Assembly: GCF_003399445.1 (NCBI RefSeq)
Contig: NZ_QUQO01000001.1
Span: forward strand, 1,795,001-1,859,000
Direction of reading: 5' to 3'
DNA length: 64,000 nt
Source of the DNA: Parvularcula marina
GTDB lineage: Bacteria; Pseudomonadota; Alphaproteobacteria; Caulobacterales; Parvularculaceae
Shown: one piece after another, positions 16,233 to 27,613 of the stretch
How positions within the stretch are numbered: the first letter of the stretch is position 1
Layout: the number at the start of each line of letters is the position of its first letter
The notes under the pieces: generated by a model
Seen by the model: only the letters and a program-made list of their open reading frames with translations
What the model was told of the DNA's origin: nothing
The model's database searches: none
Program-made: the position numbers and the translations under genes

Positions 16233-16609
16233 TCCGTGTCGTTTATGACGGGGAATGTCCCTTCTGTGTGGCGTATACGAAGTATACCCGCCTGAAGGAA
16301 CGCCATGGCAAGGTCGACCTCATCAATGCGCGGGAGAATCCCGACCTCATGGCAGACTATGCGGCCAAGGGATATGAGATCGATGAGAGCTTTATCGTCG
16401 AAGTCGAGGGCGAGACCCTGACACATGGCGCGGCAATGGCCTATATCCATTCCCAGTTGGCGCCGAAATGGACCGGGCTGCCCTTCATTGCCAATGCGAA
16501 ATTCCTGAACACGATCTATCCCGCTTTACGCGGCACACGGAATCTTACCTTACGCGTTCTCGGGCGCAAACAAATCCACAATACCGGCAAGCATAATCGC
16601 ACCGCATAA
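16229..16609 (+). CDS. DCC-family thiol-disulfide oxidoreductase-like protein (DUF393)
   Basis: A 126-residue thioredoxin-like protein of the DCC (DUF393) family. It opens with VVYDGECPFC, giving the family's DxxCxxC-like active site with both cysteines near residues 10-13. There is no signal peptide, so it is probably cytosolic or docked to the HTTM protein encoded just upstream (ATGA overlap). The C-terminal basic tail is longer than the minimal domain. The pair probably forms a functional unit. Confidence 0.88.
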   Translation: MIRVVYDGECPFCVAYTKYTRLKERHGKVDLINARENPDLMADYAAKGYEIDESFIVEVEGETLTHGAAMAYIHSQLAPKWTGLPFIANAKFLNTIYPALRGTRNLTLRVLGRKQIHNTGKHNRTA

Positions 16610-16612
16610 GCG

Positions 16613-17221
16613 CTAGCGCGTGGTCCAGTCTTTCACCGCCATGCGAACCGCCCGGCGCACGACGTCATCGACCTCTCCGCGCGGATTACCGCCAAAAACT
16701 CTCGGCCACAGGAGCGGCTCCTTGATCGCGCCTAGAAACTGCATTCCGGCCAGATAAACATCATCGATGACAAATGTGCCGTCCGCCACACGCCGTTCGA
16801 GATAGGTCCCGAGTGCGCGGAAGGCCGCCGCCTTGCCGTGCCGGAAATAGGCCTCGCTAATCGCAGGGTTTGAGCCGGTAGCCCCGACGATGACCCGCAC
16901 CATGTGAATATGCTCCGGGCTCGTCACAAGCGTGATCAGGCGGCGGCCGAAATCGGCCAGCGCCTCCTCTGGCGGCACGCCTTCATCAAGCTCGCCCAGC
17001 TCCTCAGCCAGTGCTTCATATTTCTCGGCCATCACCTCGGCGAAAAGCGCGTCCTTGTTCTCGAAATGATTATAGAGCGTCGCCTTCGAGATCCCCGCCG
17101 CCGCCGTGATTTGATCCATCGACGTCGCCTCAAGCCCTGCCTCAAGGAACAGCTCCCGCGCCGCCTTCAGGATGAGGGCGCGCTTGCCGGGGCGGGGTCC
17201 GCTGCTTTTTGCCTTTGACAT
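16613..17221 (-). CDS. TetR-family transcriptional regulator
   Basis: A 202-residue TetR repressor. The N-terminal HTH spans about residues 14-60 (ILKAARELFLEAGLEATSMDQI, then AGISKATLYNHFENKDALF). The C-terminal helical domain contains HIHMVRVIVGATGSNPAISEAYF, resembling the AefR-like group. It is divergent from an aldo/keto reductase with 51 nt between the starts. That gap contains a perfect palindrome at 17239-17253, so it very likely represses both itself and the reductase. Confidence 0.92.
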   Translation of the reverse strand: MSKAKSSGPRPGKRALILKAARELFLEAGLEATSMDQITAAAGISKATLYNHFENKDALFAEVMAEKYEALAEELGELDEGVPPEEALADFGRRLITLVTSPEHIHMVRVIVGATGSNPAISEAYFRHGKAAAFRALGTYLERRVADGTFVIDDVYLAGMQFLGAIKEPLLWPRVFGGNPRGEVDDVVRRAVRMAVKDWTTR

Positions 17222-17233
17222 TTGAGCCTCAAG

Positions 17234-17253
17234 ACTGTACTGTACCGTACAGT
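17234..17253. promoter_or_regulatory. Predicted TetR operator
   Basis: A perfect 15-bp palindrome ACTGTAC-C-GTACAGT lies at 17239-17253, with an extra overlapping half-site ACTGTAC at 17234-17240. It sits between the divergent TetR and aldo/keto reductase genes, 18 nt from the TetR start and 20 nt from the reductase start. Position and symmetry are those of a TetR-family operator controlling both promoters. Confidence 0.8.
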
Positions 17254-17272
17254 TTACTTTTGGAGATACAAG

Positions 17273-18259
17273 ATGCGCAAAATTGCCCTTGGCCGCTCAG
17301 GAATGGAAGTCTCCCGTCTGGGATTCGGGTGCATGGGTCTCGCCGAGTTCTATGGCGCCCCGGCCTCGCAGGAGCAGGTCGATGAGGTGCTGACGGCCGC
17401 ACTCGAAGCAGGGATCACCCATTTCGACACAGCCGACATGTATGGCCGCGGCCTGAATGAGGAGCAGATTTCCGGATTTGTGAATGCCCACCGCAAGGAG
17501 ATCGTGCTGGCCACGAAATTCGGCGCGGTACGGACGGACAACCCCGCTGACCGGGTTATCGACAATTCACCAGATTATGTGATGCGCGCCTGCGAGACCT
17601 CGCTCAAACGGCTGGGAGTCGAGGTGATCGACCTATACTACATGCACCGCCGCAATACCGACACGCCAATCGAAGAAAGTGTCGGCGCTATGGCGGAGCT
17701 TGTCCGTGAGGGGAAGGTTCGGCATATCGGCCTGTCCGAGATGAATGCCGACACACTGCGCCGGGCGCACGCGGTTCATCCCATCACGGCACTGCAATCT
17801 GAATTCTCGCTGTCGACACAGGACGTCGCGGGCGAGATGCTGCCGGTCTGCCGAGAGCTTGGCGTCACTTACGTCGCCTATTCACCGCTCGGGCGAGGCT
17901 TGCTCTCCGGCACCTATACGCCGGACACGGAAATGGAGGACAGCGATTTCCGCAAATACCTGCCGCGGTTCGACAAGGACCGGCTGGCTGAGAACCTCAA
18001 ACCCGTCGATGTCCTCAAAGACATTGCCGTCGCACATGAGGCGAGCCCTGCGCAAATTGCGCTGGCCTGGGTATTGGCGCAAGGCGATGACATCCTGCCC
18101 ATTCCGGGCACGACCAAGCCTGAGCGGGTTTGGGCGAATGCAGGCGCTGCCGACCTCACCCTGTCCAAGGATGATCTCGATCGGTTAGCACAGGCCTTTG
18201 AAGGCGCGATTACAGGCGACCGATATCCGCCGATGGGCATGGAAAGTGTCGGGCTTTAA
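17273..18259 (+). CDS. Aldo/keto reductase
   Basis: A 328-residue AKR-superfamily oxidoreductase, closest in style to the YakC/AKR13 group. The catalytic tetrad can be placed: Asp and Tyr in FDTADMYGRG, Lys in VLATKFG and His in YYMHRRN. The NADPH-binding C-terminal block reads LPIPGTTKPERVWANAGA. The start ATG 17273 follows TGGAGA and directly abuts the operator region; a TTG-initiated extension through the operator was rejected. Under TetR control it probably reduces a toxic aldehyde or quinone. Confidence 0.92.
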   Translation: MRKIALGRSGMEVSRLGFGCMGLAEFYGAPASQEQVDEVLTAALEAGITHFDTADMYGRGLNEEQISGFVNAHRKEIVLATKFGAVRTDNPADRVIDNSPDYVMRACETSLKRLGVEVIDLYYMHRRNTDTPIEESVGAMAELVREGKVRHIGLSEMNADTLRRAHAVHPITALQSEFSLSTQDVAGEMLPVCRELGVTYVAYSPLGRGLLSGTYTPDTEMEDSDFRKYLPRFDKDRLAENLKPVDVLKDIAVAHEASPAQIALAWVLAQGDDILPIPGTTKPERVWANAGAADLTLSKDDLDRLAQAFEGAITGDRYPPMGMESVGL

Positions 18260-18264
18260 TCAGC

Positions 18265-19443
18265 TTACAGATAGCTGAGCCACCAGTCCTTGCGGCGTTT
18301 CTTCAAGCCCGCAAACCATTTGCAGGGCCAGTACAGGATGAAAATCGTACTGGCCCACGCAATATAGGCCCGCAACAAATTCGGGGCATACTCCTCCGGC
18401 CATGTCGAGGGATCAAAGAACATCTCCATGATGTCGCCATACTGAATGATCTGCCACAGCCAAGCCGTCGCATGCACGAACGGGATGTGAATGACATAAA
18501 AGAAGAACGGCACCTTTCCGAAGACGGATACGCGATCGGCCCATGCCCCGCTCCATTTCTCAAGGAGGGGAATGAGCAGCAGTGCGGGGCCAAGTGTCAT
18601 CAGCAGGAACTGCAATGAGGGCGGATATTTCAAGACGTTGACGAAGCTAACGACACTCATCGCAAATGAATCCTGCACCGCCCAGGCACCCGGATCGCCA
18701 TAGAGATTGAAGCCCCGCAAGACGAGGAAGAGCGCAATAGCCGCTGCACCCGTCAGATAAAGAATTCGATCCCGCTCTGCTGCGGGCTTGAGAAGAATGG
18801 GCGCAGCCGCATAACCGAGCGCCATAACCCCTGCCCAAGGAATGAGTGGATAGACAAGGAAAATCCCCGGAATCGCGCTGCTCTCACCAACCGGCGAGAA
18901 GGATGGCACATGCAGGATGGACCAGAGCGCGCCAGAGAAGCCATCGCCCGGCGCGATTCCATCAAACAGATTATGTAGGAAAATCAGTGCAAGGCCTATA
19001 AGACCAACCACCCTACGCGGCAGGAAGATAAGTCCCGCAAGGACGATCATGGAAAGTCCGATTACCCAGATCACCTGTAGAAACACAGCCTGATAGGCAA
19101 ACTGCCAAGAGAAGCTCACCACCGTTATTTCGATAAACATGAGCCATAGGCCCCGCGTCACGAGGAACCGAGCAAGATGCGCCTTACTGGCCTGTCGGGC
19201 ATGAGCGTAAAGAAATGCGCTGGTACCAGCGAGCAAGATGAAAACAGGAGCGCAGTAATGCGTGATCCAGCGGGTAAATCCGTATGCGAATGTCGTCTGG
19301 CTCGCATCGAGCGGATCAAATGACGCGATCGACCAGTAGTCCCGCACATGGTCGAGAGCCATGATAATAATAATAAGCCCACGCAGCAGATCGACTGATC
19401 TGATCCGTGGGCGTTCCACACGATCAAGGTGCGGTGAATTCAT
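18265..19443 (-). CDS. DUF1624 / heparan-alpha-glucosaminide N-acetyltransferase-like membrane protein
   Basis: A 392-residue polytopic inner-membrane protein with about ten helices. The N-terminal RSVDLLRGLIIIIMALDHVRDYW is the diagnostic motif of the DUF1624/HGSNAT acyltransferase group, with the conserved Asp-His in MALDHVRD. Such proteins transfer acetyl groups across the membrane to sugars, but the acceptor here is unknown. The gene looks somewhat more AT-rich than its neighbours, which could mean recent acquisition. It is convergent with the aldo/keto reductase (5 nt apart). Confidence 0.85.
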   Translation of the reverse strand: MNSPHLDRVERPRIRSVDLLRGLIIIIMALDHVRDYWSIASFDPLDASQTTFAYGFTRWITHYCAPVFILLAGTSAFLYAHARQASKAHLARFLVTRGLWLMFIEITVVSFSWQFAYQAVFLQVIWVIGLSMIVLAGLIFLPRRVVGLIGLALIFLHNLFDGIAPGDGFSGALWSILHVPSFSPVGESSAIPGIFLVYPLIPWAGVMALGYAAAPILLKPAAERDRILYLTGAAAIALFLVLRGFNLYGDPGAWAVQDSFAMSVVSFVNVLKYPPSLQFLLMTLGPALLLIPLLEKWSGAWADRVSVFGKVPFFFYVIHIPFVHATAWLWQIIQYGDIMEMFFDPSTWPEEYAPNLLRAYIAWASTIFILYWPCKWFAGLKKRRKDWWLSYL

Positions 19444-19474
19444 GGCATATCCCCTCTCGGGGCTAGCTTTGCCT

Positions 19475-19516
19475 TAAATAGAACCCCGGCGATAGTAGAG
19501 AACCGCTATCGCCGGG
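19475..19516 (-). terminator. Terminator-like hairpin after mscL
   Basis: CCCGGCGATAG (19485-19495) pairs perfectly with CTATCGCCGGG (19506-19516) around a 10-nt loop. It lies 7 nt beyond the mscL stop and is followed on the minus strand by a T-rich TTCTATTTAAG. Confidence 0.75.
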
Positions 19517-19522
19517 CGAAGC

Positions 19523-19945
19523 TTATTTTGCCTTCAGAAGATCTCTGATTTCTTCAAGCAGGACTTGCTCTGCCGGAGGGGCGGGCGGCTCTGCTGGAGC
19601 TGCTTCCTCTTTTTTCTTCAGCGAGTTCATGCCTTTGACCAGCATGAAGACAGCCCAGGCGACGATCAGGAATGAAATGACATTGTTGATGAACATACCA
19701 TAGGCGATGACCGGCGCACCGGCTTCGTTTGCCGCCTCTAACGACGCATATTCATTACCGTCCAGCGGAATGATGAGGTCGGAGAAATCGATCCCCCCCA
19801 TGAGCATTCCGATCGGCGGCATGATGATATCGCTGACCAGCGATTTGACGATCGTGCCAAAAGCACCGCCGATGATGATACCGACGGCCATGTCGACGAC
19901 ATTGCCTTTGACGGCGAATTCCTTGAATTCGTTGATAATTCCCAT
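19523..19945 (-). CDS. mscL: Large-conductance mechanosensitive channel
   Basis: A 140-residue MscL. The cytoplasmic N-terminal helix [18 protein letters not shown] and the first pore helix [25 protein letters not shown] are textbook. The second helix ([24 protein letters not shown]) and C-terminal bundle helix ([14 protein letters not shown]) follow. The channel opens under hypo-osmotic membrane tension. The periplasmic loop is of ordinary length. An MscS-type channel lies 2.3 kb away. Confidence 0.97.
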   Translation of the reverse strand: MGIINEFKEFAVKGNVVDMAVGIIIGGAFGTIVKSLVSDIIMPPIGMLMGGIDFSDLIIPLDGNEYASLEAANEAGAPVIAYGMFINNVISFLIVAWAVFMLVKGMNSLKKKEEAAPAEPPAPPAEQVLLEEIRDLLKAK

Positions 19946-20012
19946 TTAATGCACCCCTGCTAAATGTTAATGCGACAGCTTTTTTAGCCGATTTCACTCA
20001 TTCGAGAAGCAG

Positions 20013-20052
20013 GCAAAAGCAGTTGGATCGGATTTAAGTCACCGATCCAACT
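20013..20052 (-). terminator. Hairpin terminator after the VWA lipoprotein gene
   Basis: AGTTGGATCGG (20021-20031) pairs perfectly with CCGATCCAACT (20042-20052), an 11-bp stem with a 10-nt loop. It lies 7 nt beyond the stop of the minus-strand VWA gene; the minus-strand sequence after it is GCTTTTGCC, a short T-run. Confidence 0.7.
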
Positions 20053-20059
20053 CAGGATT

Positions 20060-21703
20060 TTAGCCCCGGTCTTCAGGGCTAAGCTCACCGGCGCGGCGCA
20101 GGAGCTGAACGAAACCAGCGCGGTCGCCATATTCGTCACGGCCCTTCGCGTCATTCGCCTCATCGATCAGCCAGTCATAGGTCAGGCTCTCCGCATAGGA
20201 ACTGCGGGAGAGCTTTTCCCCGAAACCAGCAGCGAGGATCGCAAAGCGGGTATCGTCCGAGGCCGCCGCAAAGCTCCGCACCCGGTCATCAGGCGTTATT
20301 GCCTGTTCGATGAGACGGCTTTTCATCTGGCCGGGTCGTTTGTAGCGGATCCGAAGGAAGCCAAGCTCCGCATCGGGATCATAATCCACCGATGAGGTGC
20401 TGGCATAACGGCGATCCTCCAGCCAGCCTTCCTCGCCCGTCCGGACAATTTCATAGAGCGCGGTCACAGTGTGGCCAGAGCCGATATCGCCTGCATCAAC
20501 TGCGTCATTCTTGAAGTCTTCTTCATTCAGGATACGCGTCTGATAGCCAATCAACCGGTATTCGGAGACCGCCGCCGGATTGAACTCGACCTGAAATTTG
20601 AGGTCCTGCGCAATCGGGAACATGGACGAAGTGAACTCACGCACCAGCACGCGGCGCGCTTCATCCAGCGTGTCGATATAGGCCGCAACGCCGTTCCCAT
20701 TCTGAGCGATGGATTGCATCATCTGGTCGTTGAGATTGCCTGCCCCAAAACCAAGAACGGAGAGGTAGACCCCTTCTTTGCGCTTACGGGCAACGAAATC
20801 CGTTAGCGGATCATCTCCCGTCACGCCGACATTGAAGTCGCCATCGGTTGCAAGGATGATCCGGTTGACGCCGTCCTTGTCGAAATTCTCCATCGCAAGG
20901 TCATAGGCAAGCTGGAGCCCCTGCCCGCCTGCGGTCGAACCGCCCGCGGAGAGCCGGTCGAGCGCCTGCTTGATTTTGACCTTTTCGTTCCCAGGTGTGG
21001 GATCGAGCACGACACCCGCCGCTCCGGCATAAACGACGATCGAAACCGTATCGTCCTTATCCAGTTCATCAACCAGCAGCTTCATGGAGCTAACCAATAG
21101 CGGCAGCTTGTCAGGGCTGTTCATCGACCCCGATACATCAAGCAACAGCACGATATTGGAGTCGGGGATTTCATCGGGCTCGATGTCATATCCCTTGATA
21201 CCGATACGGATGAGTTCGGATTTGTCATTCCAAGGCGTGGGGACGATTTCGATATCCGGCCGGAAGGGCTCATTACTGCTTTTCGGCAGCGGGTAGTTAT
21301 AGTCAAAGGCGTTGACGAATTCCTCGATCCGCACCGCTTCAGAAGGAGGCAATTGCCCATCCGTCAGATAACGCCGCGCGATGGAGTAGGATGCCGTGTC
21401 GACATCTGCTGAGAAGGTCGAGACCGGGTTTTCGCTGACCCGGAAGACAGGGTTCTGCACACCGTTTGAATAGCGCGACGTGTCTGCCGGCTGGGCGTAA
21501 GGCGCAGGCATCGGCGCATAGGCCAGATCCAACTGTGCGCCCGCCGCCATCTCGCGCATCATCTGTGGCGGCGGCGCATATTCCGCGAAGGTCTCATCTG
21601 CCGTCGCATCGGAACGGTTCGACTTGGAATTGTCCTTGTCATGGCTTGCACAGGCGACGAGCCCCGCGGCCATGGCGCATGTGATCAGTAATCTGTATTT
21701 CAT
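20060..21703 (-). CDS. VWA-domain lipoprotein (YfbK family)
   Basis: A 547-residue protein from ATG 21703, which follows GAGGGAGA. It opens with a lipoprotein signal (MKYRLLITCAMAAGLVACAS). Residues about 85-160 carry the YfbK N-terminal block (NPVFRVSENPVSTFSADVDT). Then comes a von Willebrand factor A domain with the MIDAS motif DVSGSMNSPDKLP near residue 190. The C-terminal DUF3520-type region includes LGFLRIRYKRPG. These proteins are thought to be metal-dependent binding proteins on the periplasmic side; the ligand is unknown. Confidence 0.9.
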   Translation of the reverse strand: MKYRLLITCAMAAGLVACASHDKDNSKSNRSDATADETFAEYAPPPQMMREMAAGAQLDLAYAPMPAPYAQPADTSRYSNGVQNPVFRVSENPVSTFSADVDTASYSIARRYLTDGQLPPSEAVRIEEFVNAFDYNYPLPKSSNEPFRPDIEIVPTPWNDKSELIRIGIKGYDIEPDEIPDSNIVLLLDVSGSMNSPDKLPLLVSSMKLLVDELDKDDTVSIVVYAGAAGVVLDPTPGNEKVKIKQALDRLSAGGSTAGGQGLQLAYDLAMENFDKDGVNRIILATDGDFNVGVTGDDPLTDFVARKRKEGVYLSVLGFGAGNLNDQMMQSIAQNGNGVAAYIDTLDEARRVLVREFTSSMFPIAQDLKFQVEFNPAAVSEYRLIGYQTRILNEEDFKNDAVDAGDIGSGHTVTALYEIVRTGEEGWLEDRRYASTSSVDYDPDAELGFLRIRYKRPGQMKSRLIEQAITPDDRVRSFAAASDDTRFAILAAGFGEKLSRSSYAESLTYDWLIDEANDAKGRDEYGDRAGFVQLLRRAGELSPEDRG

Positions 21704-21841
21704 GTGGAAGTCTCCCTCTTCCCAACGTAGCCCGACGAATGAATTGGCCACGCACCCTGCGTCAGGGGCTAAACCGCCTTCCGATTGGGGCGAGAAAAGG
21801 GCTCAGGTGCCCTCGTTGCAGAATGTTCAGATTAAAGAGCG

Positions 21842-22270
21842 CTAAGACTTCGCCGATGACGAGCGGCGGCGCTTTGCTTTTCCCGCGATGGGACGCTGCT
21901 CGAGCAGCACCCCGGCAAGGAGCAGGAAAGCGGCACTCGCCACCCTCCAGGCCATGACAAAGCGGATGATCCGCTCATCCGCACCGTAAGCGAAGGGATA
22001 GGAAAGGAGCAGCACCGCATCCGCAAGAAGCCCGCTGAGAGTGACGACCACCATACCTTCGACGAGTCGGCCCGGCTTGCTCACCATGCGGATGAGATAA
22101 GCGACGAGGAATGCTGCGAGGAGGCTGGCGAGGATCAACCCCGCCATGCCGCCGAAACGCTCCACCGCCCCGCCGACCTGACGCACAGCCAAGAGGCCGA
22201 GCAGCCAGAGGATCAGGCCGCCGCCCAGAAAGACCGGATAGACAATGGTATCGCCAAGCGGACGGCGCAT
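21842..22270 (-). CDS. Small four-helix membrane protein, unknown
   Basis: A 142-residue hydrophobic protein with four predicted membrane helices and a basic cytoplasmic tail (KAKRRRSSSAKS). No family is recognised. It lies 9 nt downstream of the MscS gene on the same strand, so it is probably in that operon and might accompany the channel. Confidence 0.6.
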   Translation of the reverse strand: MRRPLGDTIVYPVFLGGGLILWLLGLLAVRQVGGAVERFGGMAGLILASLLAAFLVAYLIRMVSKPGRLVEGMVVVTLSGLLADAVLLLSYPFAYGADERIIRFVMAWRVASAAFLLLAGVLLEQRPIAGKAKRRRSSSAKS

Positions 22271-22279
22271 GTGGGTGCC

Positions 22280-23152
22280 CTATGACTGTTGCGGGATCTG
22301 ATAGACCGTCCGTGTCGGGAAAGGAATATCGATACCGTCAGCATCAAAGCGTTCCTTGACGGCTTTGGTCAGGGCAAATTTCGTAGGCCAGTAATCTCCA
22401 CTTTTCACCCAGACGCGCATGGTGATGTCGACTGAGCTGTCATTCAGATTACTCACGATGATCTGCGGTGCAGGATCAGAGAGTGTGCGCTCATCTTTCT
22501 CCATCTCGTCGCGGATCAGCGTCATCGCCTTATCGATGTCGCTGCCGTAGGAAATCCCGTAGACAATATCGACGCGCCGCGTGTCGTAAGCGGAATAGTT
22601 CGTGATGGCACCCGACCAGATATCCCCATTCGGCACGATGATCTGGACATTGTCCGGGGTCGCAAGAATGGTCGTGAAGAGGTTGATCTCTTTCACCGTG
22701 CCCGCTTCCCCGCCAGCATTGATATAATCGCCGACATGGAACGGGCGGAACGCTAGGAGCATGACGCCGGAGGCCAGATGCCCGAGCGTGCCCTGCAAAG
22801 CGAGGCCGATGGCAAGACCCGCCGCACCGATAAGGGCGGCAAGCCCAGTCGTCTGTATCCCGAACATCGATAGGACCGCGATGACGACGAAGGCGACGAT
22901 CAGATAATACACAAGGCTGCTGAAAAACCCGGCCAGCGTCTCATCAAGGTTCGGCGCCTTCATGACCGCCTTGCGGGTCAGTTTTTTCAAACGGCCCGCG
23001 AGCCACATGCCGACAATGAGGACGAGAAGCGCGCCCAGCGCCTTAACCCCCCAGTCAACGGCGGTCTCGATCAGCCGCGCACGCGTCTCAGGCGCGAACA
23101 TGCCGTCAAAGCGTCCAGCAGAGGCGGCGGTCAGCATCATCATCGGTGTCAT
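22280..23152 (-). CDS. Small-conductance mechanosensitive channel (MscS family)
   Basis: A 290-residue MscS of the compact three-helix class. The pore-lining helix and following strand read GLAALIGAAGLAIGLALQGTLGHLASGVMLLAFRPFHVGDYI, the classical MscS signature. The beta domain (VQIIVPNGDIWSGAITNYS) and C-terminal alpha/beta domain (DGIDIPFPTRTVY) complete it. It releases solutes on osmotic downshock. AAGGGGA lies 6 nt before its ATG. Confidence 0.95.
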   Translation of the reverse strand: MTPMMMLTAASAGRFDGMFAPETRARLIETAVDWGVKALGALLVLIVGMWLAGRLKKLTRKAVMKAPNLDETLAGFFSSLVYYLIVAFVVIAVLSMFGIQTTGLAALIGAAGLAIGLALQGTLGHLASGVMLLAFRPFHVGDYINAGGEAGTVKEINLFTTILATPDNVQIIVPNGDIWSGAITNYSAYDTRRVDIVYGISYGSDIDKAMTLIRDEMEKDERTLSDPAPQIIVSNLNDSSVDITMRVWVKSGDYWPTKFALTKAVKERFDADGIDIPFPTRTVYQIPQQS

Positions 23153-23224
23153 GGAATTTCCCCTTGATCCGGTTCCTCCCGCGACTGCCGCAATGTGCCC
23201 GAAGGGTCAACGCCCGGCGCTGTT

Positions 23225-23938
23225 TCAGGGACAGTAGGCCGCCGCATGAACAGGGCCCGGTCCCGGCGCCTGAATGATAACAGCGCAGCCCATGCCCTCT
23301 TCGGGCAAGGCGATCTGATAAGTGACCTCGCCCCGAACCTTGCCGAGGGGGACAAGCTTTCGCACGACGTGTCGGCCGCCAAGCTCGCGGCCGTGGTTCT
23401 CGCCGCGCGGCACCTCATTTTCGATATCCCGCACAAAATAGGCGACCCAGCCTTCCGCCGGTTCAGCGGATATGGCTGTCACAGCGAGCCGGTCGCTTTC
23501 CACGCGCGTGAAGCTGAGCGAGGCGTCACTTGCGGAGATGTTCCTGACTGCACCGTATACGGCGCTGCGCCTTGCGCCATTAACCTCCGCCGTGCCGCCG
23601 ATCACCGCCTGGGGCGTATAGACCGCACGCGTGCCGCGGATTTCCGCATTATAGCGGCGCTGGCGTTCGGTGAAGGCCGCGTCCGACCACGGATCCTTCC
23701 ACACGCCATAGCGGCCATAGACAAGGTCATCCCAGTAATCGACATGCCATTCGAGCGTCACCAGCGAGGGATCGTCGGCCAGTTCGTGAAACAGTGCCTC
23801 GGCAGGTGGACAGGATGAGCAGGACTGGGAAGTGAAAAGCTCTGCCAGCACTGGGCGGTCAGAGGGCGCCGCCCCCATCGCGGGAGCGGAGAGGAATGTG
23901 GCCAGCAGGCCGAAGGGCACTAAACGCAGCATAGACAT
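23225..23938 (-). CDS. DUF1223 secreted thioredoxin-like protein
   Basis: A 237-residue protein with a signal peptide (about 22 residues, ending MGA). The DUF1223 domain has LAELFTSQSCSSCPPAE, a thioredoxin-like CxxC motif (CSSC) near residue 40, followed by LEWHVDYWDDL and VYTPQAVIGGT. Its reaction is not known. In many alphaproteobacteria a DUF1223 gene lies near acnA and ccm genes, as it does here, which hints at a role in periplasmic thiol handling. Confidence 0.88.
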   Translation of the reverse strand: MSMLRLVPFGLLATFLSAPAMGAAPSDRPVLAELFTSQSCSSCPPAEALFHELADDPSLVTLEWHVDYWDDLVYGRYGVWKDPWSDAAFTERQRRYNAEIRGTRAVYTPQAVIGGTAEVNGARRSAVYGAVRNISASDASLSFTRVESDRLAVTAISAEPAEGWVAYFVRDIENEVPRGENHGRELGGRHVVRKLVPLGKVRGEVTYQIALPEEGMGCAVIIQAPGPGPVHAAAYCP

Positions 23939-23988
23939 TCATTCGCGCATACCCACCGCCGGGTTACAGGGGCGCCTTTAAGGCCGTG

Positions 23989-24755
23989 CTACGCAAGCTT
24001 CACGACGCCCGGACGTGGCGGCCCAACGCGCGGTGAGCCTTGTCCTGCGATCCAACTGACCAGCGCATATTTGGTGCCCATCGTCACCGGGCGCGCCGCA
24101 TGAGCGTAACGTCCATCGGAAGGAAAGGCGATGAGCATGCCGCGGCGCGGCGGTAGCGAGAGGCCAAAATTGGGAAACTGGATTTCCCCGCCCTGATAGC
24201 CTTCATTCAGATAGATCAGCAGACTGACATCCCGGTTTTCAACCCGGTTCCAGCGCCGCGCCTCTGCGTCGAATACATCTGCATCGGCATGAGGCAGGAA
24301 TTCGCCGCCCACAGGATAGCGAAGGATTTCCGGCTTCTCGAACCATTCGGGCATCACCGCCATAAGCGGCGCGACCGTTTCCATGACCGACTGCCCGACA
24401 ATGCCGGTGATATCGAGGCTAATATCGGCGGGGTCGATATAGTCCGAACGCCGCACATCGTCGCGATAATCCTTATGCCCGGCACCTTCGCCGACCGTGC
24501 TCGACGTACCTTCTTTCTGGGCACACTCCGCAACAATCTGGTCGCAGAGGCCGGCAGGCAGGAAATTCTGGATAATGACGAAACCGGGCGGCACGGCACC
24601 GCGCTGATAGGCGATGCCTTCGGGCTGTTCGCCCGCCACCTCTGCCCAGGCCGTCTGAAGCGCCGGCTTCTGGGTCAGGTAACCCGTTTCACTGAAACTG
24701 AGGCGGTCCTGCCAGCCGGGAGCAACGCCCGGCTGGCCTGGTCTGTTATCCGACA

Positions 24756-24756
<1 letters not shown>
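23989..24756 (-). CDS. Prolyl-4-hydroxylase-like 2OG-Fe(II) oxygenase
   Basis: A 255-residue dioxygenase with the P4H-type catalytic core. Iron ligands are His156 and Asp158 (FLPHADADVF) and His219 (YAHAARPV); Lys229 (GTKYALVSWI) is placed for 2-oxoglutarate. The LIYLNEGYQGGEIQFP block is typical. There is no signal peptide. The ATG overlaps the acnA stop by one base (TAATG), so expression is coupled to aconitase. The substrate is unknown; the Krebs-cycle linkage through 2-oxoglutarate supply is only a suggestion. Confidence 0.85.
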
Positions 24757-27431
<2,675 letters not shown>

Positions 27432-27613
27432 ATATGGGCTCCTCTGTCTGGCGGCGTGGCCTTCGCGGCCGCAACATTTCGAGCGTCTTATGAAGCTGCC
27501 TTGCGGCGGACGCAATCGCGCCATGACAGCGCCGCGACGGAATGCCCAGATCGACAAAAGAGGCGGAACGGCGGAGATTTACCCGGGACGCGGCAAGGCA
27601 GGGAGCACGCGAG

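Noticed and set aside
27432-27557. 42-residue N-terminal extension of aconitase
   Set aside because: The Shine-Dalgarno AGAGGAG and the normal AcnA N-terminus place the start at 27431.
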